Below are positions 46,451-59,400 of a stretch of DNA of 64,000 bases, piece after piece (the stretch's first letter is position 1; each line of letters begins with the position of its first letter). The notes beneath the pieces are model-generated. The model was not told where the DNA came from. It did no database searches and worked only from the letters and a program-made list of their open reading frames with translations. Both the position numbers and the translations under genes were made by a program. Source of the stretch: Alentia gelatinosa (Eukaryota > Annelida > Polychaeta > Phyllodocida > Polynoidae); contig OX465581.1 in NCBI GenBank assembly GCA_950022655.1, positions 33,947,300 to 34,011,299 of the forward strand, written 5' to 3'.

Positions 46451-47304
46451 CTAAAAAAATGTGGGCGTTGCCCAATCCCTGAAAAGAAAGTCCTACTTTG
46501 GACCATATGCTTCGTTCCTATGCACGATTACTTGAAATGTACATTATTACTAGGGTTGTCCTCTGTCCGTGTAGGGCTTCCGTGCCAGGCTGATGCTGGT
46601 ATTCACTATTCAGTACCAGCATATCTAAAATTAATTTTAATCCATATCAATTTAATATGTATTTCAATTCAATATGTATTTCAATTCCAATTTCTTATCA
46701 CTTGTTTGATGCGGAAATCCATATCTTGTCGATTTAAATCCTACAGTCGCAGATTTAGAGTTTTTATAGCGGTTTATGAATTTAGGCAGTTTTGGGGCCG
46801 GATCGTTCGTCTACCGTTTAGGAGGGTGGTGCCTTTCGTCTATGAAGGATAGCCTATATATCGCTCACCTAGTTCAACGAGATCCTAATTTCTTCTGTGA
46901 ATCTGAATGACAGTATCAAATGAGTAGTGCTACTGGTCAGTGACGATATCCTGCACACATGTTTGAGTTATGCTACCTGTTAAATAATCCCTTGCACAGC
47001 TACTGGTGATAAATTTCTTGCAACGGCCACAGAGTAGGGAGTTCACTTGACAAGATGGTGGAAAACGTTCTCAAAGCAGAATCTATCAACAGTAAGACGG
47101 GACTCTACCCTACAGAATATGCTGTAAGAGTGTGAACTTCATACTGCGCCGCTCTGGTTCCACTGAGTACTCGAGCGATGCAGTGTACCGTATGTAAACT
47201 TGTTTCTCTATGTATCCAGTAGAGGGCAGCAACTGTCGACTTCCGTTTCCTTATGCCACTATAAACACACAAGCAGCTGGATTTTGTCTTTTTCCGTTTG
47301 TCAG
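46451..47304. other. Upstream region of the TMEM39 gene, promoter not resolved
   Basis: AT-rich, no TATA box or CpG island I can defend. It probably holds the 5' UTR and first intron of the TMEM39 gene, because the coding exon is preceded by a good 3' splice site. Confidence 0.4.
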
Positions 47305-47334
47305 GACGGGGTAGAAGATTGGACAATATCGAAT

Positions 47335-47432
47335 ATGCCCGGGGTGAGGAGATCCGTATCAAGGTCTCAGTCGACACCTCCACCAACCCTAGGGGCAACG
47401 AAGGTCAACAAACCAGGGGATCCGTCAGTCGG
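47335..47432 (+). CDS. TMEM39A: TMEM39 coding exon 1 (start codon)
   Basis: ATG of [20 protein letters not shown]; the exon probably begins at 47,305 after the acceptor ttccgtttgtcag, so 30 bases of 5' UTR precede the ATG. The frame upstream of the ATG is open but lies across that acceptor. The donor gtatgt splits a Gly codon. Confidence 0.88.
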
Positions 47433-50400
47433 GTATGTTGACACTCCTTCGGCTTCGCCATACCCATCGCCCATGACCCATGTTGCCTTTGCTTGTAACA
47501 GTTACTAACATGATCATGTCCCGTACCACCCCTGTCAAAATGCAGTATGGTTCGCTTTCTTGACTTGAGTTAAAAGCAGCATCTTCTCTGGTAAAACTGC
47601 AGATCCGTGGTCTCTAGCGTGTAAGCATAGGAAATGTCACTTTGCGGTCTCGTATCGGGCCGGGAAAGGCTTATAAGCTAGAGGCCACGGATCTGCAGTT
47701 TTACCTCTTCTCTTAAATCCTTGTTATGAAAATCAATTTAAAAATCATTATAGACTTCTAAAGTGGGCATTCCTTACTTTAAGTGTAACCAGTATACCCG
47801 GCCCTGTCTCCAAACAGGGCAGGGCACTGACTCCATAGACCCCCAACCCTGTCTTGTCATTCCATACTGGCCGCAGTCTGACATGTATTAAAAGAAAATT
47901 GAATCAATAAATATATACCCCTTTGTCTTCGCGAACATTCAATACAGCTGTCTCTTACTTTATAATTGACTGTGTATTTAGAGGTAGTTTTCCAGTGGAG
48001 GTTTCCTTTCTCAGTTCAGCCATCTTTGTTACTGGTCATATAATTCAAGAACTTACACAGGATAAAACACCAGCTTGCCAGCTAAGAATAGGGTGTCATG
48101 CTATCTAACTAGACAATTGAACAAATCGCCAGCTACCAGCAGAGATTGGAAGTACTGGGTAGCCTCATTTCAAACACAATGGCTGAAAAATTGTGTGGCT
48201 TTACATGAGAGTAAAATCACTGTAAATTTACATTTATATTGGAATAACAACCCCCATAGACAATGGATCTACTGATGTTTATTAGTTCCTCAACTGAAAA
48301 AAGCCATAATTTGTCACAACTGTCCAAGATTAAGGTAAGTTTGGCAAACTTGGGAAACCCGGGCCTGTTTACATAGGGCAGCTGTTCATCCCTAAATGGA
48401 GAGAACGAACAGATTAGGGGTGGCTACTTTACCTAGGCGTTCTTTAGTCCAAGAGGCTCCGACTGCCAAGTGGTGCAGACATTCAGAGAGCAGTCCCATA
48501 GAGCCCAAGAATAACTGGTCGACCAGATTGGCAGAGCTCAGCTCAGCAGCCGTTTCCCTTATAAATATAGGTTGAATCTTTCCAATTTTTGTGGTAGACA
48601 GTTTCCTGAGGCAAAATGCAGTAAAATGACAGTAATTTCATACATTTGCATTAGTTCTATCTAATAAAACAGCCAGTGTTTGTAAAAATCTATGTCAATG
48701 CATTCTGCAGGTGCCCAAAATAACAAAATGGTGGTTTCAAAAGTGCAGCACATCCCACACAGGGGATTGCCAGGAACCAGTTTATCAAATATGTCCAACA
48801 TGGGTTGGAAGTGGGGAAATGTGGCTAAATGAGTGATACAAAAGGGCTCCCAAAAGTAACACAAAGGAACAAAACAGGTGTTTTATCATCAAAGAGGAAT
48901 TATTATACATTTCTGAAGGTAAGGGAGCACAAACATGCACTGACATTGACAGGATTCCAGAGAACCAAGGAACTGTTATTTGTACTATGGGAATAAGCAG
49001 TTGTGCTCTCTGACTGTCCACTATGCAGTCAAAGTTTCTCGGACTAGGGGTTCTGTTGACGCTAGGCCAGCCTCTCAGCTGATCTCCTACCCACTTGCTC
49101 TCTGGCCAGCCGAAAATAACTTGTTTTTAACCATGCTCTTCCACCTACCCACCTATTCTAGCCAGTCAATGGCAACATGGCACCCATACACCAAGCCTGG
49201 TGCCTGCCAGGCGCATTAGTGGTGAAGGGAGTGTGGCACTGTCTGGTGGACGTTGACGACAATATCATGCTTCGCTAGTTTCATGTTCATTCAATACGGG
49301 GTGCCTGGAACACTCCCCCCCCCCCCCCCCCCCCCCCCAACACTGCACTGCTCAGCTGTGCCAAACGCTGAGATTAAGCAAAATAGTGTGCTGTCATCTT
49401 GGGATTTGTATGGTAATTATGAGAGCTTGTCAAGTTTCTGCTGAATACGGTGATCAATGGAATAATGGAGGTAAATAAAGATAAGCCTTGATGTTATGAA
49501 TGTATTTCACACACTCTGGCACTAAGACTCTGCCCAGAGTACCCAAACTGAGTTTTCTGTTTCCGCTAGCAGGTTAGCGCATTAAGGGTGTCAACTTTTC
49601 ATGTTGACAGCGTCTCTTGCAGTATTGGTGGTGTGCTGGCAAAGCTCACAGATGCATCCCGGGTATAGCCATGGAGTCTCTGGACAGCTCCATTGTGGTG
49701 TTGGTGCTGTAATATCAATGCGGGTGCCATGGCCTCATGATGGACGAGCCATATTGAGCTGGAATTTTGTAAGACAGGCCCAGAGCCTAGATTTCTCCAG
49801 GATAAATAAACAAACTAAAAAAAACCCTATCAATGTCCATTTCTAAGAGGTGCTAGGATGTGGAACTCACTCTCTGTCAAATGTCAGAATAGCACCACAG
49901 TTGACGAATTTAAACGAAATTTTGTTACCGAATTGTAACTTTCATATGTTGGTTTCATTAGAACTCATCTCATTAATCTCATTTCCCATACTTGATATCC
50001 CTGTACTTTTGATGTGTTTTCTCACAGCAGCATTTGGATGTACAGCTTGTACCATGGAAACTCTGAGTAAGAATGATGTAATCTGGCATCTGAAAAACTT
50101 GCCTTGGCGAGAGATGTTCTTTGGTAAATAAATAAAAAAAACAAAAAAACCTGTCATGCAGTTCCGCTGACAAAAACGTCAGTTTCTGTGGGGTGGGATA
50201 AATCACACTAGGCCAGTGAAATTATGTAGACTGGTTGAGATGACGGGTAAAAGACCCTAGCTGGTGGAACAACTATTTCAGACGGCCGGTGGCCCAGAGC
50301 CCCAGCTGACACTCAGCATCCTCAAGGCGACTCACAAACAAACTCCAACAGTCGCTGATTTCACCCAGCATCCAACATCCGGGGCCTGCTAGCCGGGGTG

Positions 50401-53400
50401 GGGGGCACTGGCAAGCTCTTCCAGCAAGCAGGTGGTCACCAGGTCTGCTGGCAAAGGCTGTGTTGTTGGGGTACAATGTTTTCACCTAGTTGGTGGAACA
50501 TGTCGGGCACCTTGAACCGAAGCACCAAATATGTATACATCCCAATTCTTTCAAACAATGCATTGACTCTGAAAGTATTTAAATAATTTTTCTTGGACAT
50601 GTGGACCAATAAAGAAGTATTTTGGCTCAGGTGTTGTAAACACAAAGGAACTATGGGAGTTGTAACCAAATTAGTGTGTGTCTATATACTTTATCTAACA
50701 GACTGGATAACATCTTGAACCTTGATATAACATCTTGAACCTTGATACACTGGGTACCTGTGCAGCTTCTGTAAGGACTCAGGGACGTCCGTACCCAAAG
50801 GGCCTGTTCCATCGGATCTACCGTAAATTTCAAGGCATCGGCAGTAGTACGATGGTGATTAATTGACTTTTGTGACCATACCATGGAGTAGCGATGGGCC
50901 AGCGACAGGGTTTATTACACACAGCGAGGAGCCGGAGTGCCAGTCGCCGTCTGGACAGAACTTCTGCACTCTTCCACCGAGCAAATCAATGCTGGCTGGC
51001 TTGGTGGAATACTTGCTTAAGCACTGCCAGGTACTGCCAGGTGCCAAGTTATCCCACAAATATTCCCGAAAATGCTCCTAAAATGGGTCTAGGATCAAGG
51101 CGTCCACAGGGTAGGCTCAAGGAGTCTAGCAAATGGGCCCAAGGCATTCGGCAAGTGGGCTCAAGACGTCCATGTTTTTTGCCCTAATGGGGGAAGGGGG
51201 AGGGGGGCTCAAACCATAAAAGGCTTAAGTAAAATAATGTTGTCATGGCAACTAATGGCTCAGAATTATAGCAATAGTTATAGAGAAAAGTTTCAGACTT
51301 TGCTGAAATACTGCACTGAGATCTGCTTCACTGTGACCCCACTGGTCTTGACCTCTTGTGAAAATGGTTTCCAGGGTCGGTTACCATGGTATCATTGGTG
51401 ATGATTTCGGGTGACAACCATGTATTCTCCTAGGAGAATACAACTTATTTGGCCACCTGACGGGCGTTACAGGAACACTTTTATACACAAATATGTTGGA
51501 AGTTAACCACACAAAACCAGACTCAGATTTTATTGATGATGATTGATGAGTACAGGTAAGCTGATGAAATGAGAGATAGGTGATGATGATTAAAAACTCA
51601 TTTATATTAACAATGCACGGCGCTTGCGTCGAATATCTAATTATTTACAAGATTTATTCCTAATAATTAGTCGAAAGGTGAGTAATAAAGACAACATTAC
51701 GATGATTTGGATCTGCATGGTCGTATTCTTCTTGTAATTAACTTTACGCAATACCCCTCGCTATCGCTCGTAGTGTTACTTCGCGTCAACTACGCAGAGA
51801 ATACAACCATGCAGATGCAAATCATGGTAATATTGTGTACATATATTTGCATGTTTATAGCAAGACACAAATCCAACTCTTTACTGAGTCAAGGGCCTGT
51901 TCCACACGGCTACTTTGAGTGTGACATCATCAGGCATCTGCCAATCATAAATAGTGTGCAAACCTACAGGCCGTTCCATGGCCGACATCGGATGGTGTCT
52001 GTATTGGTGAGTTTGCAGGGACCCACCAAAAACTAAATTATTCTGTCTTAAGTGGTGATTCCACCAACACACACGATATAGCAAGATTTGGCCTGATTTT
52101 GTTGTCTTGCTACATCGGGCTAGGATTGAATGATCGCATGCCTATTTGTCATGATGTGTCTTGAGGTGTCGCGGTGATGGAGCACCAAAATATACACCGC
52201 ACGGCTACGTTTTGAGACAACGCAGGTACGACACATCGCGACACTGTAAGACACTACAAGACATAGCAAGACATACCACGGCAAATGCATCCTGTTGGTG
52301 GAATCGGCCCTTTATTGTTCAACCATCGTGCGACCACTGGCATCGAACGTGTGACCAGGTCCACCACACTGGTTACCGTACTCGAATTAACACGACCACT
52401 GCACGGTGGTGGTACGACTGTGGTCTGGTGACTTTAGTGGTCATACTGTCATCCCGGTACAGCAGGCCACTTAATCTACGCTGCTATATATTGTCGGGGT
52501 GCTGAACAGCACAGAAAGAAATATATATAGCAGAGGCGGGGAAGGAGGCGGAGTTGGCGTCGCCCCACGGATTCATCCCTCCGTGACCACTCCGTCAGTT
52601 CCTGGCGCACCCGCTCCTCCGCTTTAGCCAGAGTAGAGGACGCGGGTAGACTTAGAAGGAAACCCACGAGATGGAAATAGCTTGGTCCGTACTCCACCGA
52701 GTTTGACTGCAGAGTAATTCACGAAGCGAAGCTGAGTGAATTACTCTGTGGTCAAACGAGGTGGAGTGCAGACCAAGTTATTTTCATCGAGTGGGTTTCT
52801 GATTTTATCTCACCCCATATAACATTATTTATTGATGAAATGAATCACCAAATTAGCCATTGAGTATTGGGTACACGAACTTCACGGCCGTGGAGTACGA
52901 GTTCCTAATGTTAAGCCTATGGAGAAAAATACCGGGGTGAGATAACATTGGGGACGTCACAACTGGGATATAAATACTGCGAATGCAACCCAGTCGAAGC
53001 ATTTGTGGTGTACCAGCTCTATAGGCGAGGTCACTACTCTACGCACTGTGAACCTTTGGTACCGTAGATTATTTAGGATTGTTTGACTGCTGATGGTTAT
53101 ATATTGTACCTGTATTTTTGCTGCAATATAACGTGATTAACGCTTAGGTATATTTCATCAGGTATATTTTATCTGACCATATGGAGTGATGATTTAAGTA
53201 TATCAGGTACTCTGTCCCTTGTATTAACTTTTGAAATTTTCACTAGAATATAGTCCTTGTTATTGTACGTAATTATTTGTAACAAGTTACATGAACTTAT
53301 TTCAAACAGGACCAATGATGACACAGAGAGGCTGCTGGGGGTAAATCCCCCGTCCCCACCTGTCATCCTCCCGCCGAAACACGCGCACGTGCCCGACCTC

Positions 53401-56400
53401 CCCGCCGACAGCACCGTGCTGTTCGAAGCTATGGTATTTATGTTCGGCACAATGGCACTGAGTCTACAGTATATAAACCTCTACAAGACCGTCTGGTGGC
53501 TACCACATTCACATTCCAATTATGCACTTGTAAGTACAATATATTTACTTTAATCAGGATCATAAATATAGATGTGTGAGATGACATCTAGATCATCACA
53601 AAGATTGCATACTTCGGTTATGATTGAATATCAGGGTGTTTTTTTTTTCGTGACAATGTCATATGCCTTGAAACAGCCTAACTATAAGATGCCTGAAGAG
53701 TCTGATCCGGATGAAACCATAGAGCCCCACCACCAACTTTGTCAATTTGACAGTGTTTTAAACCAAAAACCTGCTTGGTTCCATATCCCTTCACCCAGAA
53801 TATATGCTGGGAGAATGGCCACGCCAGCGTGATGTCACTGTCGTGAAGGATGGTTGTTATGCCTTATTGTTATTATCACAACGTCCCCTGGGAGATCGCA
53901 TAGCAACGGTTTGGTTCTGACATGTAGTTGTCATTCTTTAAGTAGCATCGGCTGTGTGTAGAAGTGTCCCTGCCTCGTATTCTAAACATGATTTGATATC
54001 AGAGAAGAGTAGAAAAACGTGTATTTTATTCGAGCACGGAATTGTACATAGTAAAGAATCGTGATGCCTATTTTGTTGTCTTGCAATCTAAGCAAAGCTA
54101 ACGATATATCCAGACTGTTCTATGTTCTCAATCACTGTTTCATTCATATTGCAGAATTTCTATCTGATAGATCCATACCTTGTAATGTTCCTGATCGCCT
54201 CCATGAGTCGCCGTCTAGTTTTTTCGTTTTGGAGTGAGGTAATTCCCTTATTTCTCAGCAGTAAACCTGTTCTGAAATATTAGATATTTGTTTCTTTGGT
54301 TGGTTGGTTGGTTGGTGTTTTTGTTTATGCCATAGCAATATTTTTCTCATTGTATATAGTTAAATATGAATATAGATAGTCATGGATAATAGATAAACAT
54401 TCTCTTTTTTATTAGAGAAATCCAATACAATTAACATAAACATTTAGACTTTTTTTGTAATTATTCCTATAAAATACAACCAATTGAGATACATCAACTT
54501 TTGTCTTGGTATTGGTAATAAATAGCTTTTGATATACTAAAACGAAAATGTTTGATATATGAGAAAGGTCAAATAATGTAACATAATTTGATCTTTCTCA
54601 TATATCGAACATTTTCGTTTATGTGAAAGGACTATAAGTTTATATGGGAAAAGATTGAACAAGCAGGTTATCTGATGCCGATACATAATCACTCCACTGA
54701 TTCTCTTGCTCTTATGCTCTAACTGCTTTAAGTTTAATTGATTCGGGTTTTTTTTGGACAGAGCTGTCGCCCGCGGCGGTCGTGCATGTACTGGGCGGTG
54801 CAGGTGGTTCGCTCAGTGTTGGTGATGTGTCTAGTCACTGTGTGGGGGTGGGCCGGCTATCACGTCGTTCTCCGCCAGTCCCTTCTCTATAGCCTTTTCC
54901 TGTGCTACCCGTAAGTCTTTTACTTAAAATAGTCTTTTATTATTTTGTTATTTGAAAATAATCAGTTAAGATATTTAGTGAAATAGCATTGGAATAGGGA
55001 TCGAATGTTAGAAATTGATTTTATTATAATTATTAGAATTTCCACAACTCTATAAATTCATTGTACTTATTAATAAAGACACTTAAATATGTAACCCCGA
55101 ATTATCCACAGCTATTAAAAACATTAGCTCCCATTTTCAAGTATCTTCGTATTAACCCCTTAGTGTTAAATCAGTGGATATCAGTATTTGTTCATCTATT
55201 CAACGTTGGCTTCTGATAATAAAGTACCACGCTGTTCAATCTGTGTTTCAGACTCTTTTGTTACGTTCTCTTATTCGGGTGCAATGTAAAGCCCCTTTTT
55301 GGGAAGGCTTTGATGACACAGCGGGTCCCATCGGAAAAAGACACGACAAAAACGAAGGCCAAAGACCTAAAGCCGCACGACCTCCTACACCACGACTGCT
55401 TCACATGTCCTGAAGCCATACGAGATGAAGTGGACACTCTGAAGACGGACTTCAACAGGCGAATTAAAGAAGTCCTCTTTAACTCAATGGTCGTCACATA
55501 CTACGTAGGATTTATCCCAGTCTGCTTTGCACAGGTAAATTTCCCGGTATGTTCTGATGTCGTTCTAGTGTTGAACATCGTGTGACTAACCATACATTCA
55601 TGCAACTCTTTGACTCTCTCATGTATATACACAAGAAACGGGTGCTACTCTCAAGGCTTGATTCAATATAGTATAGCCAATTTCACTCACGATGTGGTCA
55701 AGATGTACATGTACTACGGTTTCAGTCCTGCCACCAAAACTGGTCTCTGTCTGGAGGCTATCGGTACAATGGAATAAGGTACATGTGTTAGCACCAAAAC
55801 TGGAGTAGATCTGGACCACATCGGGAGTGAAATTGGCGTAATGGAATCAAGCCTTTAAACGATCGAAGCGGGTCAAAGCAACGGTGAGGTTCCTGTTTGG
55901 GATTTCATCCAGACATTCCCAAGGGATACTAAATCTACGTTATGTAACAGATCTATCCGAACTCAGGTGAAGTTAATCCCTACTTATGCATTCTATTCCC
56001 TCTTAGATGTGTTTACGCCGAATATGATCAGATATTGATCCAAACACCTAACATACAGAAATGTTATGTATGATTCTAGATCTACACACGAGGATGGCAG
56101 TGCTATGGCTCTTAGTAGTGATCCAAGTAAATTCATCAAGGGACGTCATAAGGTCCATGAAGCTTCTGGGTATAGATTTACTAGCATCATATTTATCGTG
56201 TATAGGTCTTTCATTTTTCTGAACCAGTACTACAATCGATGTTTCTCTAAGATTGGGAACACTAACGTATCTAATTCCTGGGCACTAAGGGAAATTAGCC
56301 TCAGGTATCTTCCATAGTTTCATCTTTCCCTATGGTTATATTTATAGCCATCGCGATGTTTTTAGAGGGCAGTAGTATTCAGATTTGGTCAGCAACCACA

Positions 56401-59400
56401 CTTTTATTTGGATATTCTCAATATTGGTTCTGGTGATTTACAAGATTTGTTTCAGTAATGAAATAATATTTTGATACAACCAATTTAAAATAACCCATTG
56501 CAGGAACGAGTGCTTTAGAAACGGCATTGAAGATGACATCTCGGTATAATTTTTCTTCATCATTATAACATTCTCCGTCCACTGATCAAAAAAATCACGA
56601 CGAGACACGCAGTGGATCTGCACTTATATAGGACTTTCCTCTGCTTAAACAAAACAGAGTGTATGACTAGTCTATCAGTAACCATTAAAGGAAGATATTA
56701 CTATACTAAATTTTAAAAAAAGAAAAGAATTCAACTTTGAAGTTGGAATATATGATTGGTCAGATGAGATTAAGTCTTGTCCATCCCCTCAAAAAGGGGC
56801 TGATCGTATGTTAACGATCATTAACAATGCAGCTGCTTGCGTGATATGTTATTGGCTTGCCAAGTGATGAATTCAAAGTTTTACTGTATTGTCGATTGTC
56901 ACTCATACACATACAGACTACAAGGTTATAATCGAATTGGGCACTGAGACAACCTTCAGGACACAACATAATTACTTGTATTCAACTTTGCTGAAAGGGG
57001 AAATTGATCCTAGAAATTTATTTACTGCACGTAATCTAGTACTAATTTTGCCGCTGTTAACTGTGTGTAGTATATAATGTAGTTATTTCCTTCTATTTGA
57101 TTATTTAGATTATATCTATGCATATGGAGGTTGCTTTAATCTGTTTAACTCCTTTCAGCATGTCGGGTTTGATTCAGATTGTGATAGTTGCTGGGTAAGT
57201 TGGACTGAGCACACTGCACCTTAATAACAGCTGGTTGGCCAGTAATCCGGGCTGTTTCGAGTGTGTGTTACCGCTATACTTAGGGCGGACTTGCGACATT
57301 CCGTCTTCTATCATGCAATGTCTACTTCTTTTGCTGTCTAAACAGTTTGAAAGGAGGGCGACTCTAGAATACAAGCAACAGAGAAAATGTAGGGTGCGAT
57401 GGTTCTACGTCAGATGATTTTTTTTCAGTATACTGTAATGTAGCACAGAGAAGATATAATGCGTTAGTTAACTTTATTAAGAGTTGCAGTCAGTCAGCCT
57501 TGGTATGTCAGCTGAAATTATAGAAATTCGCTGGCAGGTTCCTGTGGGACATTGATCTACTCCTACCTACATCTGGCAGGCACAAATGTTTTCACTGTAG
57601 GTTTGAGCAACTAAAACTCTTAATTTCAAAACCGCATAAGAATTCGATGAAAAGAATCGTGGCGAATATCTTGTTATTTTAAAAGAATTGCCTGCTAAAT
57701 AACTACCCTTATCATGTGTGACCATTCAGTTCGGAGAGTTTCCCTTCCAAGTATCCCTTAAGAGTTTTTCAGTCTTTCTGTATTTTGGCTAATTGCAAAC
57801 GAGATCTCGAACATTTTCCAAACGACATGAAGTAGCATATTCCTTATGGTTCTCTTTTTGTAATAGTTTTCATATTTATCTGAATGTTATTTCCAAAATT
57901 TACATTCAAGATGTCATATTATTTACCTTTTTTTTAAACAAGGTAGCATCGGCTTGATACAGAGTATACAGAAGTTTCTATTGCCACGTCTATGATACTA
58001 TTATTTACTTTTGAGTATCAACTGAAAACACTTACAAAGGATAGTAATTTTCATTCATAAAAGTTTATATACATTTTGTTATACGAGTCCGTTATGGGAA
58101 GCGTCACATTAGCTCACACTGTAATTCTGAAGGGGTTTATTTGTGTGGGAGACAGTAGGTAGTGTTAATACCTCCGTGTGAAAATTGTTCGTTGAATTTT
58201 CGAATCTATCCTTATATACTTTCCACAGAACACAAACTTTGTCTAGACGTGGTCAGTACCGTCCACCTGTATCATACAAATAGACACTTGCATGCTCTTT
58301 TGTCTTCCTGTCATTTTAGTAAGAAAAACTCAACTTGAAAACAGAATTGACGAAGTTGATGTTCGTGACTCTGAAGTCTTCGTACATGCACCTATGTTCA
58401 TCTATCTTTTTGCCGTTCGTCTTGCCCCAAAAGGATTCTTGTTATTCGACGTGTTATTCGTGTTTTTAGTCTGCTTGATATTTGGCTGCTTCTCTAATTT
58501 CTCTTATGCTTCGTTTCATACTGTTTTGTTAAATGAATAGCTCATCTTCTCTTCATATTTATTGGAATTGTATCTCCTAAGATGTCTCCTGCATGTGGTC
58601 ATACATCGACAGGATAGTAATCCCATTAGTATTGACATAGAGGTCACATTTCAGTTTTCATTATGCGTCTTTTCCTTTTTAATTAAGTTTGTTTCCCTAA
58701 AATGCGAAGCTCAGCACCACACGATGGTCGCGGCTTCAATAACTATACATGTCCTCAGAAAGAGGGCGCATGGTCAATACCTGCTAATTCTGAGATGCTA
58801 TCTAGGACACACCTAAATCACGGACTTGGAACACCTGGATTAGAAACAACCAGCCTCTGGCGTATATATCTATGCCTCGGCATTGTTAGGGTTCCGATAA
58901 CGGCCGCTAGACGGGGCTAGCATCAATTTGCGTTAGTTCCACATTTTCCCACCAGGATTGCCACAGTCGCTGCTGGTGGCATCAGCATAATCAGAATGTT
59001 CATATAAATTGTTTACATTTGTCTACAAACGTTCACCACACTTAGCACCGTAATTCCGACTCTTCTGTAAAGGTATATACTTGGACCTTTTGATGAAATA
59101 GTTTATTAAGGTCTGTTGAGGTTGAAGAAATGCCAAAATCTGGATTTCCTATGTCAACATCTCTTCAAAATATGCCTATTGTCTAGAACCCCCAGCCAAC
59201 TTACTGCCATAAAATTTACTTTACTGCCGATTCCAGATATATACTATATGGGACAGTTGGAATTAGGGTCCTAAGTGCAATAGATTTTTTTAAAGTTACG
59301 GCACATCTTGTCTTAGAATAGTTGGGGCCGGCAGGCAAATTTCCCTGATTTCCAGGCAGTCAGTCTTGGGAAACAATTATTTTAAATTCATTCCCACGCC

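Larger units (their letters stand above)
47433..53309. other. TMEM39 intron 1 (5.9 kb), repeat-rich
   Basis: It contains a hairpin MITE (47,590-47,705), a 24-base C run (49,315-49,338), a LINE C-terminal remnant (49,823-49,938), a 21-bp tandem duplication near 50,707, fold-back families E and D (second copies) and a small TIR element. Many short open frames occur, none recognisable. Confidence 0.7.

Noticed and set aside
51891..51985. Possible small TIR element bounded by ggcctgttcca and tggccg blocks
   Set aside because: The ends match over too few bases and lie inside other repeats; not separable by eye.
52476..52697. 73-codon minus-strand frame next to the family D hairpin
   Set aside because: It overlaps the start of the fold-back element and has no recognisable domain.
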